64,000 nt of DNA. Source: Saccharibacillus soli (GTDB lineage: Bacteria; Bacillota; Bacilli; Paenibacillales; Paenibacillaceae). Location: assembly GCA_002189105.1 (NCBI GenBank), contig NIOB01000001.1:868001-932000 (forward strand). Direction: 5' to 3'. Shown here in pieces: positions 16,759 to 25,806 of this stretch. Below the pieces are notes generated by a model. That model did not search any database, had not been told where the DNA came from, and saw only the letters and a program-made list of their open reading frames with translations. The stretch's first letter is position 1, and each line of letters opens with the position of its first letter. The position numbers were made by a program, and so were the translations under genes.

Positions 16759-18456
16759 ATGACAATTATTGGAATCGATCTTGGAACGACTAACAGTGCC
16801 GTTTCCGTCTGGAAAGATGGAAAGTCACAATTGATCCCCAACGCGCTTGGGGATGTATTAACGCCTTCGGTGGTTGGGCTTGACGATAATGGGGATATTC
16901 TCGTCGGCCGCATCGCCCGGGAACGCCTGTTGACCCACCCGCTGCTGACAACTTCTGCGTTCAAACGCCATATGGGCACCCCGCGTGAGATTCGATTGGG
17001 TGATCGTCGGTTTCGTGCGGAGGAATTGTCGGCGCTTGTGCTGCGTGCACTCAAAGCTGACGCAGAGAACATGCTGGGCGAGACGATAACCGAGGCCATC
17101 ATCAGTGTGCCTGCGTATTTCAACGATACCCAGCGCAAGGCTACCCGGATGGCGGGAGAATTGGCAGGGCTAAAAGTCGAGCGTCTGTTGAATGAGCCAA
17201 CGGCTGCTGCTATCGCTTACGGACTGCACCAGCAGAAGCCGGAAACGCAGTTTCTGGTGTTTGACCTCGGTGGCGGAACCTTTGACGTGTCGATCCTTGA
17301 GCTGTTCGATGGGGTGATGGAGGTTAAGGCCGTTGCAGGAGACAATTATCTGGGCGGAGAAGATTTCACCGATGCGATCGTCGATGATTATCTCGCTTCA
17401 TTTGGGCTGACCGTTTCCATGATGGAACGCAAGACGCTGGCCTCACTGCGGGAGCAGGCGGAACAGGGCAAACGCGAATTGACCCGCCATAAGCCGTTTA
17501 AGCTATCTGCGGTGGTGAGTGGAGAACTCAAAGAGCGCGAAGTAAGCCGGGAACGCTTTGAAGCGCTGGTGCAACCGCTTGTGGATCGACTGCGGCGTCC
17601 CATTGAACGGGCACTGCTCGATGCGTCCATCGAGAACGATCAGATCGACGAGATCGTCATGGTCGGCGGGGCTTCGCGGATGCCTGTAGTCTATGGAATG
17701 CTCAGTCGAATGTTTGGACGGCTGCCCGCGGCGCATATTGACCCGGATGAGACGGTTGCCGTTGGAGCAGGCGTCCAGGCGGGGATGAAGGAGCGGAATG
17801 AAGCCCTTCAGGATATTGTCATGACGGATGTATGTCCGTATACGCTGGGGACCGAAGTAGCGATGGCTTATGCGACTGGCGAATATGAAAGTGGACATTT
17901 CAGTCCGATTATTGACCGCAATACATTTGTGCCGGTCAGTCGGGTCAAGCGCTTCTCTACGATGAACGAGGAGCAGAAGAGAATCGTGGTGAAGATCTAT
18001 CAGGGTGAAAATCGTCTGGCGGCAAACAATCTGCTCCTGGGTGAATTGGAGGTAGAGTTTCCGCCGGAAACGAGCGGAATCCGCGATATTGATATTCGCT
18101 ATACCTATGACATCAACGGAATTCTGGAAGTTGAGGTCAAAGCGGTTGGTCTTGAGGATGTGCATCGGATTGTCATTGAAGAAAACCCGGGGATTATGAG
18201 CCGCGAAGAGATCGAACGCCGATTGACCCAGCTGTCTGCGCTTAAAATGCACCCGCGAGAACAGGAACACAATCGGCTGCTGCTGGCGCGGGGAGATCGC
18301 ATGTATGAGGAACGGCTTGGTGACGAACGGGAGTGGATTGGACTGGCGATGCAGCGATTCGAGGCGGCGCTGCACCGGCAGGACGAGCAGGAGATTCGTG
18401 AAGAAGCCGAGCGTCTGGAGCAATTCCTGAACCAACTGGAAGGAAGCCGACATTGA
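16759..18456 (+). CDS. hscC: HscC-type Hsp70 chaperone
   Basis: 565 residues, shorter than DnaK (about 610) and lacking its long C-terminal lid extension. The nucleotide-binding domain has the phosphate motifs IGIDLGTTNSAVSVWKDG and FDLGGGTFDVSILEL and the adenosine motif IVMVGGASRMPVV. The substrate domain begins near TDVCPYTLGTEVAM. VWKDG, QLIPNALGD, SPIIDRNTFVPVSR and VYGMLSRMFGRLP agree with what I remember of E. coli HscC rather than DnaK. Start ATG 16759 is preceded by CGGAGGAACC. The J-domain protein begins one base after its stop and a DUF1266 protein follows, echoing the E. coli hscC-djlC-ybeU neighbourhood. It is probably a specialised chaperone rather than the housekeeping one. Confidence 0.9.
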   Translation: MTIIGIDLGTTNSAVSVWKDGKSQLIPNALGDVLTPSVVGLDDNGDILVGRIARERLLTHPLLTTSAFKRHMGTPREIRLGDRRFRAEELSALVLRALKADAENMLGETITEAIISVPAYFNDTQRKATRMAGELAGLKVERLLNEPTAAAIAYGLHQQKPETQFLVFDLGGGTFDVSILELFDGVMEVKAVAGDNYLGGEDFTDAIVDDYLASFGLTVSMMERKTLASLREQAEQGKRELTRHKPFKLSAVVSGELKEREVSRERFEALVQPLVDRLRRPIERALLDASIENDQIDEIVMVGGASRMPVVYGMLSRMFGRLPAAHIDPDETVAVGAGVQAGMKERNEALQDIVMTDVCPYTLGTEVAMAYATGEYESGHFSPIIDRNTFVPVSRVKRFSTMNEEQKRIVVKIYQGENRLAANNLLLGELEVEFPPETSGIRDIDIRYTYDINGILEVEVKAVGLEDVHRIVIEENPGIMSREEIERRLTQLSALKMHPREQEHNRLLLARGDRMYEERLGDEREWIGLAMQRFEAALHRQDEQEIREEAERLEQFLNQLEGSRH

Positions 18457-18457
18457 T

Positions 18458-21247
18458 ATGAGTGTATGGGAGATTTTGGGGCTTGCACCCACCGCCGATG
18501 CCCGCGCGATCAAACGTGCCTACGCGGGACTCTTAAAAAAGGTTCACCCTGAAGATGATCCGGAAGGATTTCAACGCCTGCGGGAAGCTTATGGAGAAGC
18601 ATTGGAGCTGGCGAAGACGCTGAAGGCTGAGGACACATCAGTCTCCAATCCGGGAGAGCGGCTTGATTCCGGGGCTTCCAGTGAAGCTGCGCCAGGCACG
18701 GTAGAGCAGCAAGGTACCGAACAGCAAGGCTCCTGGCAGGAACAAGCTGAATCGGCTGCTGGTATGCCCAGCGAGCGAGGCGAGCTGCCCAGCTGGGGTG
18801 AAGCCAATCGGCGTATGCGCCACCGAAGAGCGGAATCTTCTGATTCCCAAGGCAGCGTCGATACCGCAGGCGGCAGTTCGGATGCTGCTTCAAGAAGCAC
18901 GGATTCCAATCACATAGATTCTAATCGTGTTAACTCTGAAGCTGCGAAAGGCAAAGCGGTATCTCGCGGCGCCGAAATGGCGCAGTGGATGTATCAACTG
19001 CGGGAGCTGTATGCCGACTATGCACGGCGCACCCAGCTGGAGGCCTGGGAGCAGCTGCTGGGTCAAGAGCAGCTGCGGAACTTGGGCTTCCGACAGTCGA
19101 TCCAATCGGAGGTGCTGTTCTTCCTGGCGGAGCACCCACATCTGCCTCAAGAAGTGTGGCAGCTGCTCGATCGTACATTCGATTGGACGGGCGACGAACT
19201 GGGACTGGCTCGCCGGGTGCCGCCGGAGTTTGCGGCATTTGTCCTGGGTTCCATTCGACAGGCGGCCGCGCTGCGCTTCGGGTATCTGCCGGTTCATTCC
19301 GGCTTCGACCAGGATGAATTTCTGTCGCTTCGCTCAACAGGAGCGGGGCTGCTGCGAAGCGGAGAGCTGCGTGAAGCTGTCGAGCAGTTCGATCGCGCGT
19401 ATGAATACTTCTCGCGTGATCCCGATCTGCTGCGGCTGAGGGCAGCGGCGCTGCATCTGCTGGGCGAGGACTGGCGGGCGGAAGAAGACTGGAAGCTTCT
19501 GGTTGCCCATTTCCCGGGCGAACGCGACGCGCTGGTTCATCTGGCCGATCGCATGCTGGAGACGGAACGAGCGTCCGAAGCCCTGCGGCTGTTCCAATAT
19601 GCACTGGATCTTCAGCCGAATGATCCGCAGGTGCTGCTGGGTCTTGCCCGTTGTTACCGGGAGCTGGAGCGTTACGCCGAAGCGCAGCAGATCTGCGATC
19701 TGGCGCTGCTGCTTGAGCCGTCGGATATTGAGCTGCGCATCCGACTGTTGGATTTGCAGAGTCTGCAAGTTCAGCATCTGCTTGATCTGCTCAAGCGGTA
19801 TCCGGGCGATCGGGATACGCGCCTTGCAGCAGGCGAGCTGCTGTACGAGCCGGGTCGTGATGAAGAGTGCGAACGCGTGCTGACGGAAGCCCCGCTCTAT
19901 GGGCTGACCAGCGAGATGAAGGCACTGCTGGGTCAGGCGCTGCTGCGGCTGGGCCGCGAGGCAGAAGCGGCCGTGCGCTTCGATGAAGCGGTGGCCGCTG
20001 CGGAGGCCGCCGGGCAGAATGGCTTTGAGGCGCGGCTTCAGCGCGGCCTCTATCGGGTCGATTGCGAGAGCTGGGAGGATGCGGAGCGCGATCTTCGGGC
20101 GGCGGCAGCGCTTGCCACAGGGGACAACGCCCGGCTGTGGGCGGGGCTTGCCGCCTGCCTGGTAGGGCTGGAGCGATTTGGCGAAGCGCTGGAGCCTATT
20201 GAACGGGCGCTGAGACTGCGCCCGTGCAGTGTATTCTACGGCACGCGTGCAGCCGTCCTGCATGGACTGAAGCGCTACGAAGATGCGCGGGAAGATTGTG
20301 AGCGCGCGCTGGCCTATCGCGCCTCCAACAGCATGATTCTCACGATCAAGGGGCGCTGCGAACTGCGAACCGGACGTTACGAAGAAGCGGCAAGCAGCTT
20401 GGAGAGGGCACGCGATCTGGCGGCAGGCGATGCGCCGCAGCTGCTGGCGGCGCTCTGCGAACTGTATCTGCGTCAGGGCCAATATCGGGAAGTGCTGACG
20501 GAGACTGATGCCTATACGGGGATGCAATCGGCGGATGATGCCGCTGCCGAGCTGCTGCTCTATCGCGGCTGGGCATGCCGCAAGCTGGGACTTCTCGCGG
20601 AAGCCAGAGAAGCCTTCGTTCAGGCGCGGCTGCTGCTGCCCGAAGATCGGCGAGTCATGATATTGGCGCTGGATGAGCAATTTGCGGGCGGAACGCCAGC
20701 GGGTGAACTGTTGGCCTGGGCCGAGCAGATTCTATTACTTGATCCAGAAGATCGGGAGACTCTGCTGCGCAAATTGGGTCTATTAACAGAGCTTGGACGC
20801 CTGGATGAAGCAAAGTTAACGGTAGAAGAATGGGTCGCAAAAAGCGGCGAATGTGAGCGTTATGCGCCACTGGATTATTACTTCGGTGTGCTATTGCTGA
20901 AGCGCGGCGATTATGAGGCGGCAGCCGTACGGTTGCAGCAGGCGTATGCGGCTGGACTGCGAGGCGATGTGACGAGCCTGCTGTCGATTGCAAGATTTGA
21001 GATCGGTGAGACGGAGGAAGCGCTGTGTCTGGCACGTGAAGCCGCCATGGAATATCCCGCACATCCCGATTATGCCGCCAGACTCAAGCTGATGGAGAGC
21101 AGGCGTGGTGTACCCGGCATGCTCAGACAGCTAATGCGCCGGGATTCCAGACCCACAGCCTGGCCGTTTGAAGCTGAGCCGATTCCGCTGCGTTTCCATC
21201 CGCGTGCGGATGATTTTCCTTATGATCGAGAGGGGATGCCAAGATGA
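18458..21247 (+). CDS. DjlC-like J-domain protein with long TPR array
   Basis: 929 residues. Residues 1-50 form a short J-like domain (MSVWEILGLAPTADARAIKR, then KKVHPEDDPEGFQRLREAYG) in which the usual HPD tripeptide is HPE (30-32). Residues about 55-165 are a Ser/Gln/Glu-rich linker. The segment from about 170 to 260 (YADYARRTQLEAWEQLLGQE, LPQEVWQLLDRTFDW) resembles the middle of DjlB/DjlC-type proteins. From about 290 to 890 there are many TPR-like helical pairs (for example ALVHLADRMLETERASEALR and LLGLARCYRELERYAEAQQI), a large protein-interaction surface. No signal peptide or membrane segment. It starts one base after hscC and overlaps the DUF1266 gene by four bases, so the three proteins are co-produced. 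Likely the dedicated co-chaperone that recruits clients to HscC. Confidence 0.85.
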   Translation: MSVWEILGLAPTADARAIKRAYAGLLKKVHPEDDPEGFQRLREAYGEALELAKTLKAEDTSVSNPGERLDSGASSEAAPGTVEQQGTEQQGSWQEQAESAAGMPSERGELPSWGEANRRMRHRRAESSDSQGSVDTAGGSSDAASRSTDSNHIDSNRVNSEAAKGKAVSRGAEMAQWMYQLRELYADYARRTQLEAWEQLLGQEQLRNLGFRQSIQSEVLFFLAEHPHLPQEVWQLLDRTFDWTGDELGLARRVPPEFAAFVLGSIRQAAALRFGYLPVHSGFDQDEFLSLRSTGAGLLRSGELREAVEQFDRAYEYFSRDPDLLRLRAAALHLLGEDWRAEEDWKLLVAHFPGERDALVHLADRMLETERASEALRLFQYALDLQPNDPQVLLGLARCYRELERYAEAQQICDLALLLEPSDIELRIRLLDLQSLQVQHLLDLLKRYPGDRDTRLAAGELLYEPGRDEECERVLTEAPLYGLTSEMKALLGQALLRLGREAEAAVRFDEAVAAAEAAGQNGFEARLQRGLYRVDCESWEDAERDLRAAAALATGDNARLWAGLAACLVGLERFGEALEPIERALRLRPCSVFYGTRAAVLHGLKRYEDAREDCERALAYRASNSMILTIKGRCELRTGRYEEAASSLERARDLAAGDAPQLLAALCELYLRQGQYREVLTETDAYTGMQSADDAAAELLLYRGWACRKLGLLAEAREAFVQARLLLPEDRRVMILALDEQFAGGTPAGELLAWAEQILLLDPEDRETLLRKLGLLTELGRLDEAKLTVEEWVAKSGECERYAPLDYYFGVLLLKRGDYEAAAVRLQQAYAAGLRGDVTSLLSIARFEIGETEEALCLAREAAMEYPAHPDYAARLKLMESRRGVPGMLRQLMRRDSRPTAWPFEAEPIPLRFHPRADDFPYDREGMPR

Positions 21248-21915
21248 TGACGGCTTACGAATATGAACGAGCCTTAAACTGGGCAGCCGCCCTGGGAGCA
21301 CCGCTGCTCTCGCAAAACGGCGTGCAGCCGCCCTATACAACAGCCTCCTGCCGTGCCGCCAACTTTGACTCCGCCTTCATCCTGCACGCTTTGTGGAATG
21401 TCACGGATGCAGAAGGCGTCTACGAATTGGCGCAGCGCATGTGGAGCGGCATGCACAACCCTTCTTTTCAGGAGATTCGCCTGGCATTGGCCGGAATGAC
21501 GCTGGATCAGCGGAAAAAGTATGTGCAAAGCTACCGGGAGCACGAACGGTATGAGGAATTGTACACGGTGAACCTGTATATGGATCGGCTTCCGCCAGCA
21601 GGCATTGCCGCCTGGGATCTGGGAAGATTGGTTTTTTATCTGCGATGTGCCGGGTTGGAAGGATATATTAGCGAGCAGGAAGAGGCGGCCCTGCTGCTGC
21701 ACACAGCGGTTCGGGCGCGTTACGCCTATCGAAGCTGGACGGATTATGCGGTGGCTTACATGGCGGGGCGTCAATTCTGGGCCCAAGACCTCTCCGAAGA
21801 GGCATCCGAGATCAATTATGGGATTCTGTGCAGTCTGCTGACCGGAGAGCAAACACCGTGGCGTGAGCTGGAGTGGGACATCGATCTGCCGGAACCGCCG
21901 GAACTGCCTGAATAG
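21244..21915 (+). CDS. DUF1266 family protein
   Basis: 223 residues. The core WDLGRLVFYLRCAGLEGYIS, followed by RSWTDYAVAYMAGRQFW, is the DUF1266 signature as found in E. coli YbeR/YbeU. No catalytic motif, signal peptide or membrane segment is evident; the protein is rich in aromatic residues. The start ATG overlaps the stop of the J-domain gene (ATGA) with GAGAGGGG upstream; an alternative ATG lies three bases later. Co-occurrence with HscC and a DjlC-like protein, as in E. coli, suggests it is either the client or an accessory subunit. Molecular function is unknown. Confidence 0.8.
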   Translation: MMTAYEYERALNWAAALGAPLLSQNGVQPPYTTASCRAANFDSAFILHALWNVTDAEGVYELAQRMWSGMHNPSFQEIRLALAGMTLDQRKKYVQSYREHERYEELYTVNLYMDRLPPAGIAAWDLGRLVFYLRCAGLEGYISEQEEAALLLHTAVRARYAYRSWTDYAVAYMAGRQFWAQDLSEEASEINYGILCSLLTGEQTPWRELEWDIDLPEPPELPE

Positions 21916-22061
21916 TAGGTATAGGCTGGGCGGAGCGATGGGCAGAAGCAATCATCAGATCCAGGATACGGAGAAGAAAAAGTCCGACAAGTGTGACGGT
22001 CAAATCCAGCATTTGACGCGTAAGCGATAGATCGAATGAGCAGAGAAACGGAGTGGACGAG

Positions 22062-22568
22062 ATGAATGGGGATTCACCGATTAAGATTGAACCTTACCAA
22101 ACAGGCAGCCAGCGTCAAACGGACATCGCCGCGATGATCGTCCATATCCAGCAGCAGGAATACGGGATTCCCATTACGCTGGAGCAGCAGCCGGATCTTC
22201 AGGAGATCGAAGCTTTTTACCAGCAGGGAGTGGGCAATTTCTGGACTGCTCTGCATGAAGGGAAAGTAGTGGGCACAATCGCCCTGCTGGACATCGGAAA
22301 CCACCGAGTGGCACTGCGTAAAATGTTTGTCCAGTCTGAATTTCGTGGAGGCATGCTGGGCGTGTCACGCCGATTGCTGGAGACGGCCTGTTCCTGGGCA
22401 GTGCAGCAGGGCATCCAAGAGATCTGGCTGGGCACGACTCCGGCGTTTCGGGCTGCCCATCGTTTTTATGAAAAGCATGGGTTCGAGGAAGTTCTTCGCT
22501 CCCAACTGCCATCCAGCTTCCCTGTCATGGATGTGGACAAGAAATTTTATCGAAAGCTTGTATCGTAA
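22062..22568 (+). CDS. GNAT-family N-acetyltransferase
   Basis: 168 residues with the acetyl-CoA-binding GNAT fold: RVALRKMFVQSEFRGGMLGV covers motif A (R-x-x-G-x-A/G variant), and TPAFRAAHRFYEKHGFEEV is the C-terminal motif B. The last strand ends in PSSFPVMDVDKKFYRKLV. Start ATG 22062 is preferred over GTG 22053 because GGAG (22050-22053) is eight bases upstream. Substrate unknown; PvaA/MarR-associated acetyltransferases of this length act on small amines or peptides. It lies 146 bases after the DUF1266 gene without an intervening terminator, so partial co-transcription is possible. Confidence 0.83.
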   Translation: MNGDSPIKIEPYQTGSQRQTDIAAMIVHIQQQEYGIPITLEQQPDLQEIEAFYQQGVGNFWTALHEGKVVGTIALLDIGNHRVALRKMFVQSEFRGGMLGVSRRLLETACSWAVQQGIQEIWLGTTPAFRAAHRFYEKHGFEEVLRSQLPSSFPVMDVDKKFYRKLVS

Positions 22569-22635
22569 AATTGTGAGTACAGACCGCAAGCTAGTATAGA
22601 CTGCAGCAGATAGCCGAGTTCATCGTTCCATGCAG

Positions 22636-22669
22636 AAGCCGCCTCTACGTCTGGTGTAGGGCGGCTTTT
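22636..22669. terminator. Terminator between GNAT and SDR genes
   Basis: AAGCCGCC (22636-22643) pairs with GGCGGCTT (22660-22667), followed by TTTT; the genes on either side converge. Confidence 0.75.
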
Positions 22670-22714
22670 GTCATTTGAAACACTGGAGGAAACCGATGTT
22701 TGCGGCGTATAGCT

Positions 22715-23473
22715 TTAGTTAAATCCGCCGTTCACACGCAGCGTTTGTCCTGTAATCCAACGAGCTTCTTCACTCGCCAGGAACAGCACAGCCCCCGTAA
22801 TATCCTCCGTCTCTCCCAGTCGGCCGAATGCATTCATGCCCGTAATCCCTGCGATCTGCTGCTCCGACTTGCCTTCCAGGAACAGCTCGGTGTTTACGGG
22901 ACCCGGGGCGACTGCATTGATCGTAATCCCTTTGGGCCCGAGTTCCTTGGCGAGCTGCCGGGTGAACTGTTCGACCGCGCCTTTGGTTCCTGCATAGACG
23001 CTGTAGCCGGGCAGCATTCCGCCGATGACCGAGGTGGAGATGTTAATGATCCGCCCACCTTCACCCAGATGTTCAACGGCTGCTTGGCAGGCGAAGAAGG
23101 TGCCTTTGGCATTCAGAGTAAAATGTCGATCGAAATCTTCTTCGGTCACCTGAGCCAAGGGGAGCGTGTTCATTATGCCTGCATTGTTGACCAAAATGTC
23201 GAGACGGCCGAACTGTTCAAGAGTCTGGTCAAACAGTGCCCGAATATCGGCGATGCTGCTCAGATCAGCACGAATAGCCACTGCTTGGCCACCTTGGTCC
23301 TGAATCTGTTGGACGGTTTCCTCGGCCTGCTGCTGACTGCCGCTATAGTTGACTACCACATTGGCTCCCGATGCGGCGAACGCCTGAGCCATTTTTTTGC
23401 CAATACCGCGTGAAGAACCGGTGACGACGACCGTTTTACCGGCGAACGCGCCGGAGTGGAAGATGGGATTCAT
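22715..23473 (-). CDS. Classical short-chain dehydrogenase/reductase
   Basis: 252 residues, the standard SDR length. Cofactor motif TGSSRGIG (about 18-25), NNAG (96-99), and the catalytic set S146/S148, Y160 and K164 in NISTSVIGGMLPGYSVYAGTK; the PG motif is NAVAPGPVNTE. The Arg after the glycine motif and NYSG after strand 2 favour NADP(H). Start ATG at 23473 (complement) has AAAAAGGAGCG upstream; a longer in-frame start at 23521 lacks a ribosome site. Divergent from an AraC regulator, with a perfect palindrome between them, so it is the likely target of that regulator. Substrate unknown. Confidence 0.88.
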   Translation of the reverse strand: MNPIFHSGAFAGKTVVVTGSSRGIGKKMAQAFAASGANVVVNYSGSQQQAEETVQQIQDQGGQAVAIRADLSSIADIRALFDQTLEQFGRLDILVNNAGIMNTLPLAQVTEEDFDRHFTLNAKGTFFACQAAVEHLGEGGRIINISTSVIGGMLPGYSVYAGTKGAVEQFTRQLAKELGPKGITINAVAPGPVNTELFLEGKSEQQIAGITGMNAFGRLGETEDITGAVLFLASEEARWITGQTLRVNGGFN

Positions 23474-23515
23474 AAGAAATTCGCTCCTTTTTGTGGGAAG
23501 TGATCGTTGTTCTAT

Positions 23516-23528
23516 ACGCATTATGCGT
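23516..23528. promoter_or_regulatory. Palindromic operator candidate between SDR and AraC genes
   Basis: ACGCATTATGCGT is a perfect 6-1-6 dyad, 43 bases from the SDR start in the divergent intergenic region. Its owner could be the adjacent AraC protein, although AraC sites are usually direct repeats. Confidence 0.4.
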
Positions 23529-23651
23529 CACATGAAAAGGAGGAGGGTAGAACAATTTCGGGCAATCCTTGCCTAATCCTCCAAAAAGGAGCATGATACA
23601 CAAAGAAGATGTCGTTTGATCGCAAATACGATAATAAAGGGGGACTGCGAG

Positions 23652-24683
23652 ATGGGTTCATCCTCGACGGGTATCCAATCTTCGATTCAGCCCAAACATC
23701 CGCGCCGCACACCACCGAAACCCGAGCATCAGGATCGGCCCAGTCTCCGCCTTGAGGCTGGTCGCCGCGAACTGGCGGAGCTGCTGCTTCGTCATACGAC
23801 AAACGAGGGACCACAGTCTACCGCTATTCCCGAACTGCGTCTGATTCGACAGATGTCTCCTAACGAGCTGATTCATTCCACGTATCGTCCGTCACTCTGC
23901 ATCGTCGCGCAGGGAGCCAAGCAGGTCATAGCCGGATCGCATCGTTATTCGTATGATCCTTTCTCCTACCTGGCGACCTCGGTCGAACTGCCAATTCAGG
24001 GACGTGTGATCGAAGCTTCGCCGGAAGCGCCTTATTTGAGCTTGCAGTTATATTTTACCGCCGATCAGATCATGCAGTTGGGCGGCGAAGACGCGCTGAC
24101 AGATGCAGAGGGCAAGGGCAAATCCGCGCTGGGCTTGGGTGTCGGGCGAATGAATGAACCCTTGATGGATGCTGTGCTGCGTTTGGTTCGGCTGCTGGAT
24201 ACGCCTGATGACATCGACGCCCTGGCTCCGCTGATTGTGCGTGAGCTGTTGTACCGGGCGCTTCAGGGAGAGCTGGGAGGCATGATTCGGCGTTTTGCTG
24301 CCTTCGGCACATTATCCCAGCGGATTGCAGGCGCTGTTCGGCGGCTTCAGGCTGAATTTGATAAGCCGCTGAAGGTCGAAGAACTGGCGGCGCAGGCGCA
24401 TATGAGCGAATCTTCCCTATATACGCATTTCAAAAAAGTAACCGGCCTGACGCCGATCCAATATCAGAAACGAATACGGCTTCAAGAGGCACGGAGGCTG
24501 CTGCTGTCGGAGACGCGTGAAGCAGCGGAGGCCGCTTATCGGGTTGGCTATGAGAGTCCATCCCAGTTCAGCCGCGAATATGCACGGATGTTTGGGCTTC
24601 CTCCTGGAGCGGATATGAAGCGGATGCGAGAGGTGCTTACCGCATCTGTTGTGGATGGAGAACATGCAGAAGCGTTAGAGTGA
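23652..24683 (+). CDS. AraC-family regulator with AraC_N-type sensor domain
   Basis: 343 residues. The N-terminal part (about 40-210) matches the AraC_N cupin-like type (STYRPSLCIVAQGAKQVIAG, then YDPFSYLATSVELPIQGRVI). The C-terminal part (about 235-330) has two helix-turn-helix motifs, VEELAAQAHMSESSLYTHFK and EAAYRVGYESPSQFSREYAR. Start ATG 23652 has AAAGGGGGA at good spacing; the residues upstream in frame are excluded. This group commonly regulates a divergent oxidoreductase, here the SDR gene. Effector unknown. Confidence 0.87.
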   Translation: MGSSSTGIQSSIQPKHPRRTPPKPEHQDRPSLRLEAGRRELAELLLRHTTNEGPQSTAIPELRLIRQMSPNELIHSTYRPSLCIVAQGAKQVIAGSHRYSYDPFSYLATSVELPIQGRVIEASPEAPYLSLQLYFTADQIMQLGGEDALTDAEGKGKSALGLGVGRMNEPLMDAVLRLVRLLDTPDDIDALAPLIVRELLYRALQGELGGMIRRFAAFGTLSQRIAGAVRRLQAEFDKPLKVEELAAQAHMSESSLYTHFKKVTGLTPIQYQKRIRLQEARRLLLSETREAAEAAYRVGYESPSQFSREYARMFGLPPGADMKRMREVLTASVVDGEHAEALE

Positions 24684-24776
24684 GCAGGCCGAATGAAGCC
24701 TGCCGCTGACATAGACTTTTGTTGAAATGGCGAAGAGAGAGGGATTTCGTTCTCCGCATACAGTCATTTACAGCAA

Positions 24777-24823
24777 AGAACCCTGATCCTCCGCATCGAG
24801 CGGATAACCAGGGTTCTCTTTCT
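24777..24823. terminator. Terminator between convergent AraC and ArsR-like genes
   Basis: AGAACCCTG pairs with CAGGGTTCT, with an inner ATCC/CCGC-GCGG stem, followed by CTTTCT; the reverse side is A-rich. Confidence 0.75.
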
Positions 24824-24846
24824 GTTCAGGATGAAGATGCAAGCCC

Positions 24847-25782
24847 TTACAAATAATACATCTTGAATAAAATATCCTGATTGTGATTCCCGAACTTCTT
24901 GCCGAAGATGGTTGCGCCGCCGACGTTCTCGGCATCTTCCTTGACTTCGATTCGCAGTGTCCAGCGATCACAGCTGGTATCGAGATCGGCAATCGAAATA
25001 TCGGACATGGGATCGCCATCAACATACGTGCCATGACCCGTGATGCGGATGGTCTTGAGCAGACCGTACTGATTGAGGTTATGCGGCCACCAATCGGGAG
25101 TCAGCTTGCCCCGGGTGTCGGCGAAGTCGCCGGGACTGGTCCAGGTGCCCAGCTCGATGCCATTTAAGGTGAAGGTGATGTCCGAAGGCCAGACATCGTT
25201 GGAGAAAGGAAATTCCGACGACAACTCCATGCTGATCTCAAACTGCTGAAGCTTTTCTTCTTTTTTGAGAAAGTTCGCTACGCTGTACTGCACGAACCCC
25301 TGGGTGAACCACAAGATCTCCGCTTCCATCCGTTTCGGGTCCATGAAGTATTTGGGGTCATCAACCGGGCCGATAAAGTCTTTTTCCGAGGCTAACCCGC
25401 AGGTTGGCTTGAGATCGAAGTCCGTGTAATGGCCGACAGGAACCGAAGTTTCATAAGAATCGAAAGAATGGAAGATCTTTTTCGGGAAGTTGATCTCGAT
25501 GTGGTCCACTTTGAGAATCGACAATTTCTGAAGTCCTGATTTGCCTGGAACCTTTTCGGTCTTGATGATGCCGGCATCTTCAAGTTTCTTAATGTGCTTA
25601 ATCACGATTGGACTGCTGATTCCCAACTGCTCGGCCAATTCCTTGATATTCATCTTGTTCTTGGACAGGAGCTGGATAATCTTGATGCGGACTTCACTTG
25701 CCAACGCTTCATAGACGACGAGAGAGGACTGATCGATTTCCAACTGCATCTTATCCCACTTCTTTCGCTTGGTTTCGTTCAT
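24847..25782 (-). CDS. ArsR-type winged-helix regulator with a large ligand domain
   Basis: 311 residues. The first 90 or so are an ArsR-like winged helix (VVYEALASEVRIKIIQLLSK, LAEQLGISSPIVIKHIKKLE). The remaining 200 residues (from about 105) are unlike a metal sensor: an all-beta, Trp/Asp-rich domain with DPKRMEAEILWFTQGFVQYS and LTPDWWPHNLNQYGLL. No metal-binding Cys cluster of the ArsR/SmtB kind is visible. The gene is divergent from the sugar importer and GH43 enzyme across a 240-base AT-rich region with two inverted repeats, so it is probably the sugar-responsive regulator of that operon. ATG at 25782 (complement). Confidence 0.78.
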   Translation of the reverse strand: MNETKRKKWDKMQLEIDQSSLVVYEALASEVRIKIIQLLSKNKMNIKELAEQLGISSPIVIKHIKKLEDAGIIKTEKVPGKSGLQKLSILKVDHIEINFPKKIFHSFDSYETSVPVGHYTDFDLKPTCGLASEKDFIGPVDDPKYFMDPKRMEAEILWFTQGFVQYSVANFLKKEEKLQQFEISMELSSEFPFSNDVWPSDITFTLNGIELGTWTSPGDFADTRGKLTPDWWPHNLNQYGLLKTIRITGHGTYVDGDPMSDISIADLDTSCDRWTLRIEVKEDAENVGGATIFGKKFGNHNQDILFKMYYL

Positions 25783-25806
25783 TCTTTAAGGGTTTTCAAA
25801 GTCAAA

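Noticed and set aside
17503-18513. 336-codon minus-strand frame over hscC
   Set aside because: Complement of a well-conserved Hsp70 gene; no domain recognised.
19334-20680. 448-codon open frame on the minus strand
   Set aside because: Entirely antisense to the TPR region of the J-domain gene; high GC and strong codon bias of the + gene leave this frame open. The translation has no recognisable domain and a Gln/Arg/His-skewed composition.
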